Positions 48,958 to 59,700 of a stretch of DNA of 64,000 bases are shown in pieces (positions within the stretch are counted from its first letter, which is position 1; the number at the start of each line of letters is the position of its first letter). The stretch lies in assembly GCF_949628215.1 (NCBI RefSeq), contig NC_134281.1:44784512-44848511 (forward strand). Reading direction: 5' to 3'. The position numbers and the translations under genes are program-made. Source of the DNA: Phalacrocorax aristotelis. Its lineage: Eukaryota; Chordata; Aves; Suliformes; Phalacrocoracidae. Below the pieces are notes generated by a model. The model did not search any database. It saw only the letters and a program-made list of their open reading frames with translations, and was not told the origin of the DNA.

Positions 48958-51896
48958 TCAGATGCCCCGGATGCTGATGTTTTCATAGCTGGGGGGAGGC
49001 GTTGCCTGCAGCTCCCCGAGGCGCTGGGTCTCCAGCCAGGATGGGCTGGGGCGGAACAAGGCGCTGTCGGAGGAGCTGCGCCGGCGGCCACCCTGCCAGC
49101 TGTCATCCTCCTCCAGGTAGCGGTACAGGGGTGGTGTGAGCTCCTCCTTCCTCCTCGGAGGCTGGACATAGGCTGGAGCGCTATGGGCAGGTCTGCAGGT
49201 CAGAGCTTCTTCATAGGTGGGGATGGCGCTGGCATCCCAGGTGCTGTGAGAGAAGAAGAAGAAACCCAGCAGCACACCCTGTCAACCAGAGCATCCCAGC
49301 ACCCATCAACTGGAGCATCCCAGTGCCCTATCAATCCCATCAGCTGGAGCATCCCTGAGCATGATAGACATGTGTGTGCTCGGGAAAGCACATGAGCAGG
49401 TTCTGCATGCCCAGAGTCAAGGGAAGACCATGTCAGCTGCTTCCCAGCACCAGGAGGGTGGGGAACCACACAGAAGGAAGGGCATGATCCATCAGACCTT
49501 GCAGCAAGGCAACGTTGCCCAGTTCCCACTGAGTTTATTAACCCCTCACCCAAGAAGAGGAACGCAGCCTGGCAGGGCAGCTTCAAAGAGCTGCCACGTC
49601 TGGCATTAAGAGCTACAACTGTACGTGTGGCTGACCACGAAGCAGCAGAGGTGCTGGCTCTCAAGACATCTGCTCCCCCCATTCTGCACCACACTGCTTC
49701 CCACGGGCAGGAGTGCATCCTCATCACCTGCCTAACCCCAAAGTCACCCCATGAAGCACAAAGGCTGCCAGCAGCTGAGTGAGCAGTTTGGCACAAGCAG
49801 CCAGGCGAGAGCCAGGTGTCCTGGTTCAATGTGGTTGCACCCCACCCTTGTGCCTGCCAGAGCTCTCCATGCACCAGCCAAGCCTGGTGCCACTTCCAGC
49901 AGCGCTTCACTGAGCAAATGCAGCTTGTGTACAGGGAAATCCTCCACCCAATCTTTGCCCTGCGCACAGCCCCACACGCCACCCTACAAAATGGCGCAGC
50001 CCCGAAGATGGGGAAGCTTTGAAATCGACAACCATCCACTTGCTTTTGCAGATGAAAACCCAGCAAGTCATGCCTGGGGAGGCCACAGGCATTGGAGGGG
50101 CACAGCTGGTCTGAAGGGAAAGCTGCCTTGCTCTGCAGGTATGCCTCTATCCCAAATTCAGCAACCGCTTGTCCCAGACCTACTGTCCTGGGCATCCGCA
50201 GCTGTGCCTTTTGCCAAACAGCCTCATCTTGCAAAGGGATGCTGCCTTGGAAATGCAGAGAGGGCGGTTTCTCCCAGCACAGGATGTCATGCCGCCAACC
50301 CTCTGCGGAGCAGCGTTTTCTGCTTTGGAGGGCTTTGCTGTGCGAATGCCAGCACAGCTGGGGCTGCAGGAGCTGCTGCTGCACGAGCAATGGTGGGGTA
50401 ATGCCTTCCCATCCAGCACAGGAGCTGGGAGCTCCAAGAAGGGGACATTCCCCATGGGGGACACAGCAAAGCCCTCTGTGGGAAGAGGAAGCTCCCCCCA
50501 GACTGCCCAGACCAGTTTACAATCTCACCCCCAAATATTCAGATGGGCACCAAAACCCCCAGAGAACCAGGAACGTGCCTCTCACCCCGACTGAATTTTT
50601 ATGGTTTAATATTCTTAAGAGTTTCTTTTAGCTGCTTTTCCCCAGAGCCTGATCTATGCCGAAGCCAGGATCTTTGCTGTGACCCCATAAAACAGCATTG
50701 GGAAGGGCTGGCTGGCGCGGTTTCCACAGTGGTCTCTGGAAAAAACCCCTTTTGATCATAAAACTTTTAAATCAAGAAGTGGGAATAAATCTCAGACTCA
50801 CACAGGAAGAGTCTGGTGACCTGACAAGCAGCAGTGGTGTTTGGGGGGGGGTGAGGGGTCTTTCCCAAAATGGGCTTCGTAGTGTAAGAGAACAACCCCC
50901 CTTTGCAAAGAAGGGGTATTGTAAAGGGACCCTCCACCTGCACTCCCATCTGAATGTCAACCCAAGGATTATCATCTTCCTACTTTTTTTCTTTTAACTC
51001 CCTTTTAACATAGATTTTGTTTCCATTAAAGATGGCACCAACCCCATCACCAACCCCATCATCCTCACAGAGCACTGCAGACCTGTGGCACCGGGGAAGG
51101 TTTCTACAGCTGGAGGTCCGGATGTTCCCCCCACCCCCAGATTCAGGCTCTCTGCCAGAAAACCAATGCGGACTTCTGCTCGGTGGCTCTGCTAAGGAGA
51201 TGTGTGCCTTGGCCAGTGATGGCCCTGCAGGGCAAGGAGAGCCATCTGCGGCTCAGCTGGCTGCAGGAGCAGCCAGCGTGGGCACAGAGAGTCCCTGCAG
51301 GGAGGGGAGGGTGTGGGGGCTCAGGCGAGGGTTGACACTAATGAGCAAGAGCTGCTGCTCAGGGAGCAGGAGGAGAGCACAGAACAGGGGATGAGCAGTG
51401 GCCGACAGCACAGCAGCTTTACTGCTCATCTGAGCTCGCCTGTGAGCAAGCCTAAGAGCAGGTTTAGGTACATGGGCATACCAGGACAGTCAAACCCACC
51501 CTTGACTTCTTCCCACCCAAGCACCGCGCGGGGACATGGCACCCACCTGCAGTTCCACTTCTCCAGAGGCTCCGCAGTGAAGTACTGCAGGTCCCTGGGG
51601 AAATGGTACTGGTAGCGGCGGGAGACCACCCTGGCGTTGGCTTTCACAGACCAGAGGAGCCCGAAGAGGAGGAGGATGCCACCAATGCCGCAGCAGAAGA
51701 AGCTGACGGAGCGGAGCAGGGCGCTGGAGGATGAGCTGGGAACCGCCTCAGCTTCCTGGGGAGGCAGGAGGCGAGCCCCGCTGCTGGCCGGGGCGCCCAC
51801 CTCCCCGTCGCTCCACCAGGCAAAGCACAGCGTTCCCGTCACCAGCAGCACGGCACCGGTGATGGTCATGCCATAGCGGAAAGAGGCAGCTGCCAT
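48958..51896 (-). CDS. TMEM61: Transmembrane protein 61, two coding exons
   Basis: Function unknown. Coding exons 51547-51896 and 48958-49243 join in phase 2 to give 211 residues (human 210). Helix 1 is about residues 8-28 (YGMTITGAVLLVTGTLCFAW), then an extracellular or lumenal Pro/Ser loop, then helix 2 about residues 64-84 (VSFFCCGIGGILLLFGLLWS). The tail has IPTYEEAL, TPPLYRYLEEDD, a basic-Ser patch (GGRRRSSSDSALF) and PPPSYENISI near the end. PPLY and PPSY fit PPxY ligands of NEDD4-type WW domains. The ATG 51894-51896 starts MAAASFRYGM; human has a slightly longer N-terminus. The 5' UTR continues to an acceptor (TCTTGTCTTGCAG) before 51957, so at least one non-coding exon lies further upstream. 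Same orientation as BSND and PCSK9. Confidence 0.94.
49283..49365 (+). repeat. Short degenerate tandem repeat in the TMEM61 intron
   Basis: Three copies of a unit like CAACTGGAGCATCCCAG, starting at 49283, 49307 and 49341, with period 24-34. It lies just upstream (gene direction) of the acceptor of the last TMEM61 exon. Confidence 0.65.
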
Positions 51897-51957
51897 CCTT
51901 CAGAAGGAAGTTTTAGGAGGGGAGAAGAGCAAGGCAGGGCATGAAAGAGCCCACGTC
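51547..51957 (-). other. TMEM61: TMEM61 exon with 5' UTR and first coding part
   Basis: The acceptor is a long pyrimidine tract ending TTGCAG just before 51957. Sixty-one bases of 5' UTR precede the ATG. The donor after 51547 is GTGGGT. Confidence 0.8.
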
Positions 51958-54900
51958 CTGCAAGACAAGAAAGGGACTGGGTTTGAGAGGGACAGGGTCA
52001 CAGAAGAAGGCATACCAGAGGAGAAAACTACTGAGCTAGGACTTCTCTGGGGGCTGCACACTCTTCAGCTACTTACTATTGACCATCAGAAGGGTCATTT
52101 CCACCATTTCAGATGGGAAGCCATTGTGCAAAGTCAGCTGCCAGTTTGGACCCAAAAATGTCCCAACAGCCTCATAACAACATCCTCATTTTCAAGAAAT
52201 GACCCAGTATCCCATGGAGGCAGGATGGAAACCCCAGACAGGGGGGCTACGGGGGTGGCTCTGGGACTTGCATAGCTCTTGTCTTTGGGTTTTATTCCAG
52301 ACTTCCTCCCAAGCTTGGAAGAACACCAGCTGGGTTTCTGATCAAAGCAAGGTTTATGGAAGAGGTTAGGGAGAGGGACATTAAGATGTCATTGTTTCCA
52401 AATTATCAGTGCACATGTTTTCTGCTCTGAAATTGGACGTAAATCAGCCCTGCAGTGACAGTAGGTGTTTGGCAGCACTGCTCAAAAGCCCACAGCCCAG
52501 GGGATTCGGGGCTGCACTGTCTCTTGCTTTCTCAGGAAAAAGGGCCAAGTACCATCTCTGAAAGTCACAAAGATGCTGTTTCAGGGAAAACTTACCCCTC
52601 AGATGCTGGCAACCCAGGGTACCTCATCTAGGGATGGCTTCCAAGACACCAAGTGAGCAGGGACCCTAAAGAGCTCTCCCGTGACTGACTGAGCCCAAAA
52701 TAACTACACTCCCCACCATGACCAAGCTTGGAGCAAGGATGAAAGTGGGAATCACTCTGTATCTCTGTTAAAAGTCAGGAATGGGCTGGACACCAGCTAA
52801 ACCCTCAGAGAGGGTATGGCCTACTGCTGAAGTAGGTATTTCTGCTATGCTGGCCGAGGGGTTGAGGCAACAGACCACAGAGATCTATGAGGCTTTTGCT
52901 GACCCAGCTATGATGTCCCATTTCGAGACACTCCAGAAGCACAGAGGGTCTTTGGTTTATTTTGAAGGTGGGGTAAATACCCTGACCCTGGAAGAGTCTG
53001 CTCAATCTTCATCCAAACGAGCTTTTGCACATCAGATCTTGCTCCCCTGGGTCAGCTCCAGCACATAACTTCTCAGCTCCCCAACACAACTGATCCCACA
53101 GGTATTATCACCACCTTCACCATCTCTATTAGGGTGGTTTGGGGTTGGAACCCACATGTTCCAGCTCGGTGGCACTTCTCAGCTCAGTGTCACATGCTGA
53201 GAGCAACCATCTTTCCCCAGCACAGGAAAATTTGGGGAGGAAGAGCTGGTTTCTGATCTCTGGTGCTCTCACTCCCCCTTGCTTTCTCCAGCAAACAAGC
53301 AGCATCTGCTCTCTGGGCTTGGGGATCCCCAGCCCCCAACTAACCAAACAGCACCAGCAACGGGGGAGGCAGAGAGGTCCCACCACACCCCCTCTGGCCT
53401 TGCTCACTACCCAGCAAAAAGTTACAGGTTCATCTCCCACTTTTTGATGGACAAAAAGCTTTGGACCACATGGGAATTAAGCACTAGCACCCCTTAGAGA
53501 TTCAGTTTTGGGTGACTCCTCTGTGAGGGCTTCTTGTGGTGGCAGTGCCAGCTGAGAGCCTGTACACTGGGGGCTGTCCAGGACAGAGATGGGGTTCAAG
53601 CACAGAGATGGATGGAGAGCTGGGTGACCCACACTCAGCCTCCACCTCTGCCTTCATCATTCCCCCTGTATGTCAGTAAAATGGAGATAATCTGGTGGTT
53701 TTGGACTCCATTCCTCCAGGACGGGCTCTCTTCCTACAACAGGAACTCAAATTGTAGCCTAAGATCTGGAAGGGCCAAGCCAGAGCTAAGGAGGGAGCAG
53801 AAGTCCAGCACAGACTCAGTGTGATCAAGGGCAGGTGGAATTACGTTATCTCAAGCCATTATTTATCAGATGGGCCCACTAAATGGAAAGCCAAATTACT
53901 TCATAATGAAAGAAACACCATCTGATCTAATCTATGTTTAATGAAATCTGATGAGAAGTGGGATTTAAGAAACCTGCAGGAAGGCTGCAGGACTGGGAGC
54001 CCTGACAACATGCTCCAGCTCTTGCCCCATGGTCACGAACCCAAATCGCGGCCTGGGCTGGCCAGTGGTCCCCACCAGCAGCCTCAGTCACCTGCTGGGA
54101 AGGAGGTGGTGTTTCTGGGCTGAGAGGAGGCAAAGCTTCCCCCCATAACAAGGGGACGTGTTTAGATGCTCCCCCCTGAATGGCAGGGGCTGAGCTGAGC
54201 TGAGATGGAGAAGGGACTCTCAGAGACTGGTTAGAGACACTATTAGATGCTATTAGGGATCAGCATCCTCCAGCTCACCACCAAACACAAGCAGGACACA
54301 GCAGACAAGCTGGGCTCATGCTGCCTTGCAGCAGCAGATGCTCAGGAAAGCGCGAGGACCCTACTGACCCATGAATCCAGCTCCTTTTGAGACCATCACA
54401 TTTTCCTGGAAAATTTCCAGCCAATATTATTTGGGAAAAAAACCCCAAAACAAACCCACAACCCAAAAACCTTACAGCAAAACTTTTGATCCAACTGCAT
54501 GGAAATTACAGGTTGCTCCGCACTGAAAGCCTGGACTGAAACAGCACCAAGAGTTGAAATGTTCAGCTCCAGGAGTCAGCAATCCTCATTTTGGGGTCAG
54601 CCTGGTGAGGTCTGGGAGATGGTGCAATTCCCCTGCCCGGGGAACAGGGAATTTTGCAGCTCCCGGTGCTGCACACATCTGGGAGCACTGGCAGTGAGGG
54701 GGAGGCAGACATGGAGGGAAGGCGGGGAGCCTCTGGGAGGTGATGGATTGACAGCTCGAGAGAATAAACTCTTCTCTCCTGACAAAACCGGCACAGTGCG
54801 GGGAGCAACGCTAAAATCTTCTCCAGCCTACCCGGCACGTGCTCCCACAGCACGTGTGTGTGGGCAGCTCCTCTGTGCTGGATGACATTGCCATCACACC

Positions 54901-55770
54901 GTCCCCTTGCCAAAGCCCATCTTGGGCTGGCACAGCTCTCCTCAGCCTCTTTAGAAGACCCACAATATTTTTCTCAGCACACCAACTGCTGGAAGAAGAG
55001 ACCAAAGGAGCAGGGGTGGGAAGGAAGATGTGATGCTGGGGGAGAACCTGAGTCCCCGCTCCCTGAGCCTGATCCCAGCTCCGCTCCCAAGGCACTCAGC
55101 ATCCTGCACATCAGATCTCCTGCTGAGCGTTTCCAGCACAGGCTTCTGCAGAGGGGCTGCCCCTCCAAAGATGGCAATTGCCAGATCCAAAACATCCACG
55201 TCTACCCACTGAGCCACCCTGACATTTTGTTCTGCCCCATCTCCTCCTTTGACCCTGCTCTTAAATAGTCTTTCCAGGGAAAGACAGTTGCATGTTGCAT
55301 GGCCAAACAGATACCAATCGTAATAGTTTACATAGTTCCAGTAAGATGCTGAGAATAGCATCCCCCATATAAAGTTATGCAGATGGTGATTCAGCGGGTC
55401 TACTAAGCATTACTCAGAAAAAGTCTTTTCCAGCGACATGCAAAACGAAGAGTTTTGAATCTCTCCCACCGCCATCAAGCAGAAATCCACCTCCACACCC
55501 TGTCCCTCCATGGCACTTCCAGCCTCTCCTTCCACACCACGTGGGCTGGAGACCTTTAACCACATGCAGATGTGCCACGGGGAACGCCGGGAGAGACAAG
55601 CCGAAGTGCGAGCGTGTCGTTAGCGAGGTTCCTTCCTGCCTTCATCTGAATTTGCAATCATTAGGAGTAGTGTTATTAGTATTATTAGTATTATTAGATA
55701 TGGGTTTAGTACCCATCCAAACCATATAAATAATGAAGCTTTTGAAAGAGCATCCGAGAAGCTCCGGCGA
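51958..55770. other. Probable first intron of TMEM61
   Basis: No coding exon is recognisable on either strand. An AT-rich patch at about 53835-53965 stands out from the GC-rich surroundings and contains several TTATC and CAGATG-type motifs. A short microsatellite lies at 55672-55700. Otherwise I see nothing. Confidence 0.5.
55672..55700 (+). repeat. (TATTATTAG)n microsatellite
   Basis: Three imperfect copies of TATTATTAG directly left of the CpG island. Confidence 0.8.
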
Positions 55771-56600
55771 TGTCAGCCTCCCGACGGCAGGTTCAGACGG
55801 AGGGGAGCCCGCACGGAGCGAAGCACATGCAGCCCCTCAGCCCCCGCGCCCCCAGCAGGGCCGGCCGCCGCCTCGCCGCCCCGACATCGGCGATGCCTGA
55901 ACCCGACGTCCCCTCTAAGGAGGCGGCTGCCAGCCGGCAGCACCCCCGGGGACCCGTCGCCGCTGCGGCCGGTGCCCCCCCCGCCTCTCCCCTCTGGCAA
56001 AGCGACGAGCCGGGGCGGGTGTGTGTGTGTGGGGGGGTGTCCATGTCCCCTGCGCCCCCCGCCCCGGGCCGCCGCCGTACTCACCCGCCGCCGCCAGCCC
56101 CGCTCCGGCCGAGCGGCGGCTCCCCCGGAGCCCGGCCCGCGGGGCGGGCGGGGCGGTGGCCGGGCGGGGCCGGGGGCGGGGCGGGGCGGGGCGGGGGGCG
56201 CCCGGCGGGCCCCTCCGAGCCCCTCGGGGGCGCGGCTCGGGTCGCTCCTCGGAGCGCGGCTCCGGGCCCCTCGGGGGGGCGGCCCCGGGCCGTCCCGCCC
56301 CGCCCCGTCGCTCCCGTGTGCCCCGGCCCACAGCCCCGGTCCGGGGCGGGGGGGAGGGAGAGGCAAAAAGAAAAAGGCGCAGGGCCTGCGGGGCTGTACT
56401 CTGCTTGTTAAGGAGGCGGCTTGCTGGGGGTAATGTCATGGTAGCGAGTGCTGGGGCGGGACGGTCGGTAAGGCTGGAAGTGCCCCGGTGTGTTGGCTCG
56501 AGCGGCGGTGGCTCTGCCCGCGCTCCTCAGGGGCGGGTGGCGCAGAGCCCGTCGCCCCCGGGGCGCAGGGGGCCGGGGAACAGGCGTGTCAGGGACCTGG
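55770..56600. promoter_or_regulatory. CpG island, probable TMEM61 promoter
   Basis: About 0.8 kb of very GC- and CpG-rich DNA. It includes a run of GC boxes at about 56150-56200 (GGGGCGGGG repeated, also a strong G-quadruplex pattern) and near-duplicated CGGGCCCCTCGG-type blocks at 56210-56280. Read on the minus strand, GGCGG/GTGAGTACGG at 56077-56089 is a textbook splice donor. I see no credible coding exon. It could also drive a transcript toward the right. Confidence 0.75.
56085..56300 (-). other. TMEM61: Predicted non-coding first exon of TMEM61
   Basis: The exon end at 56085 is set by the donor GTGAGTACGG on the minus strand; its partner would be the acceptor before 51957, giving a 4.1 kb intron. 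The 5' limit is a guess inside the CpG island. This is inference from splice signals and position only. Confidence 0.45.
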
Positions 56601-56629
56601 AGAGAGCTTCGGGCCGCGGAGCCCGTGAG

Positions 56630-56762
56630 AGGTGTCCTGTGGGCATCACTGCCCTGTGACGGGGACACCTCCACCCTGTGGGCACTGCTGCCCCATGGGT
56701 GGGACACCAGTACCCTGCGGATGGGGCAGCACTGTCCTATGGGTGGGACACCCACGCTGTAG
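56630..56762 (+). repeat. Degenerate minisatellite
   Basis: About three copies of a 40-45 base unit built from CCATGGGTGGGACACC and ACCCTGTGGGCACTGCTG variants, with spacing that drifts. Confidence 0.65.
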
Positions 56763-59700
56763 CACGGGGGGATCTTTGCCACAAGCTTGCTTTGTGACCA
56801 CTTCAGTTCTCCTCACCTCTGTCAAATGCCCGTATTGCCCCTTTTTCCCTGTTCCAGCTGGATGATTTTGCCCTGCAGCACCCACAAGGATACCTGGGTG
56901 TTAAAGAAGCTGAGGGTGCTCTGATCTGAGGTTCAGGATGGTCCGTATGGCCAGCACCTGTATTCACACACATTCCCTCATCACACAGGTGGAGGTAGAT
57001 TTTATTAACAGCCGTCATGCTGCTCTGTGCTATTGCTGTGCACTCTCACAGATCCATTGCCTTGCTCTTGAGCTACAGCTGAGCATCACTGGCAGACAAA
57101 GCCATTTCTGTGGATGCACTGGCGCTGTAGCTGAACCCTGGGCTGCTGTTCCTGTGCTGCTTGCAGCTCCTCACCTTGCTGGTTCAAAAAACAGCTCAGG
57201 GTTTATCTGCACAGACTGCAGGGACTGATGCAAAGCCCCATCATGTAATTCGTATCTGCTTCATGTATGCTTGGTAGCCACCCAGCCTAGCTGAAAATGT
57301 GTGGGTGTGCAACCCCTTTTACCTGCAGACACTGAGGAGTTTTATAAATGGTAAACTGAGGTACAAGAAGGGCTGGTTCACACAGGGCTGGCCCTGTAGC
57401 AGGCTGGGTCTCCATCGCAGAGGAGCATGGGGCAGGGTCCCTGCAGCCAGCACCCCAGTATGGCCTCACCCCCCAGGATGGGATGCAGCAAGGTCCTTGA
57501 GCGCCAGGGTGCAAATCCCCAACAACAGATCCCACACCTCCTCCAACCACTGTAGTCATCGCTCCTTGGCAGGACAGAGTTTGGCCCCAGGGATCCCAGG
57601 AGTGAACATCTGGATTCCTCTGTCGCAGATATGCCAGTGCTGAGCACTCATATTACCATCCATGAGTGATGCAGGCACTGTGAATCACCAGTCCCTATTA
57701 AAGAACAATGAGACATCTTCTGCTCATTACCTGCTCAGATATTATATTTAACAGAAATTTGATTGCCAAATGGCTTCTGAAGCCCTTCAAGGTGGCATTT
57801 GCACACAGCTCTGTGTGCTCCTCCTAGCACCGGGCTGCAGGGGGCTCGGTGGCTCAGTGCCAACGCATTGCTCTGGCCCTTTGGACGTCCAGCCCCATAA
57901 TCAGCTGGGATCTTCTGTCTTCCCCAGAGAGCTAGCCTACAGGCAGCCACAAACCCACGACAAACATTTTGCAACAGGGCAGAAGCTGTAAGTGCTGAGT
58001 GTGTCCATCACAGAAGAGTGCCAGCATCTCTGTCTGCTTAGAAGCACAGTGGCCAAACTTCATTTTTGCTTCCCAAGAACTTTCCTGCTGGTGGACAAGG
58101 TGCTGCAACACAGCACGGGGCACAGGCAAAGGGCTTCTCCAGAATAAAGACAGAATATCTGTGCTAAATATGTAAAACATCCCATGCACAGTGAAGCCAC
58201 ATTGGATAAAACAAGAAGATATAAAAGACAGTTACAGCCCCTGCAAGAACAGGAACAAAGGAGGAACGGAGAAAGAGAGATTGTTCCTGTAATTGCCTCC
58301 CCCAGGTAAGGATGCTGTGCCTGATCAATGCTGCTGGCACAGAAAAGTGCTGCTTTTTGATTCACTGTTCGCCATGTTTTGCTGCTGCAGCACATCCCAT
58401 GTAAAATGGTGTACTTCATTGTATAATCAGGTTAAATAAGTTAGCTTTTCCAAGGCATCTGTGTGTGTGTGTTTGTGTGTGCACATGCATGCACTTTCTA
58501 CCACATCATGACAAGGTGGTTGATACCAGAGCACCAAGTCACAAGTGAATTTGGGTGTACCAGGGCACCCTGCCCAGAGAAGAGGAGCTCATGCTCCCTG
58601 CCAGGGCCCTCTTATCTGCAACAGGAGGGTCAACACCCTGGGCCATGTTGCAGGTCTCCATCACTGATTTGGCACCTGGGCCACACTCCCCACACCCAGC
58701 TGCCCCCAGCAAGCACCGCTCAGCAGGGTGCTGCCACCCATGACAAAGCTACTAAAGAGCCCCGGACACGGACCTAGGAGACACATTTCCGTAGGCACCC
58801 ATGTTGTCTAGATCCACAGAGAAGCCATTCCCAAGGGGCTGGCCCACCTCATGTTTCCCCTTAGCACAGGCCACCAGGCACAGGAGAGGTGGGTGCAGCC
58901 TGCCAAGCTGATAAGGGGCTATGGCACACAGCCGTAAGGATGTGCAGATGGGAAGGAGTTCCTGCACCTGGCACACATAAAGCAAGGAAGAAACCTCCTG
59001 CTGTTTATCTTTGCCTTAATTTGCATCTTCTTAAAATGCCTAACTAGTTGCATTAGTTGATATACTGGCTCAGGCGCTCCTACCGAATGCAGTAAGTAAA
59101 TCTAGGCATTGAAAATATTTGTCCTATATCTTCAAATGACGCAGTGTTCACCAGTGCCCTTAAGCTTATTTGGGGATGAACTTGCAGCTGGCCATAGATG
59201 TCTCTTTGGTGGTTCTGTATATGGGCAGCTGGAGGGTTTGGGACTACTCATTCTTGCTCTCCAGCAGGAAAAGTCTAGCATTTGGATGTGAAAGGTGATC
59301 ATCCCCATGACCACAAAGTGGTGTTTCTTTGCTTTGGCCAGGTTCACCAAGAAGTACTCTTTCTGTGGACAGCTATGTTTTTGCCCCAAGACTTTATTGA
59401 CTCCAGAAGCCCATTTTGTACGGAATATACCTTATTATTCAGTGCCAATGTCTTTTACTGGATTTGAATTATAACAGAAAAGCAAGAGGTGTATAAACTA
59501 CATTAGGCCTGATCACTTTATATCAGTTTCTGAAGTGGTTTCTGCACTAGCTATATCCATCATCTAGCAAGCCGCTGGACCCAAAACCTCTGAGTGTTTT
59601 AAAGCTTAAATGTGTGCTAACCTGACCGTAATGGTGTCCTAACCAGCAGTTTGTAAAGCTGCACCACGCTGAGGAACATGGCTGTGCTGGAAAGTCCTGG

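Noticed and set aside
49200-50390. 396-codon ORF on the minus strand
   Set aside because: It overlaps the last TMEM61 exon only at its end and otherwise lies in the intron. The sequence has no family resemblance, and spliced TMEM61 explains the locus.
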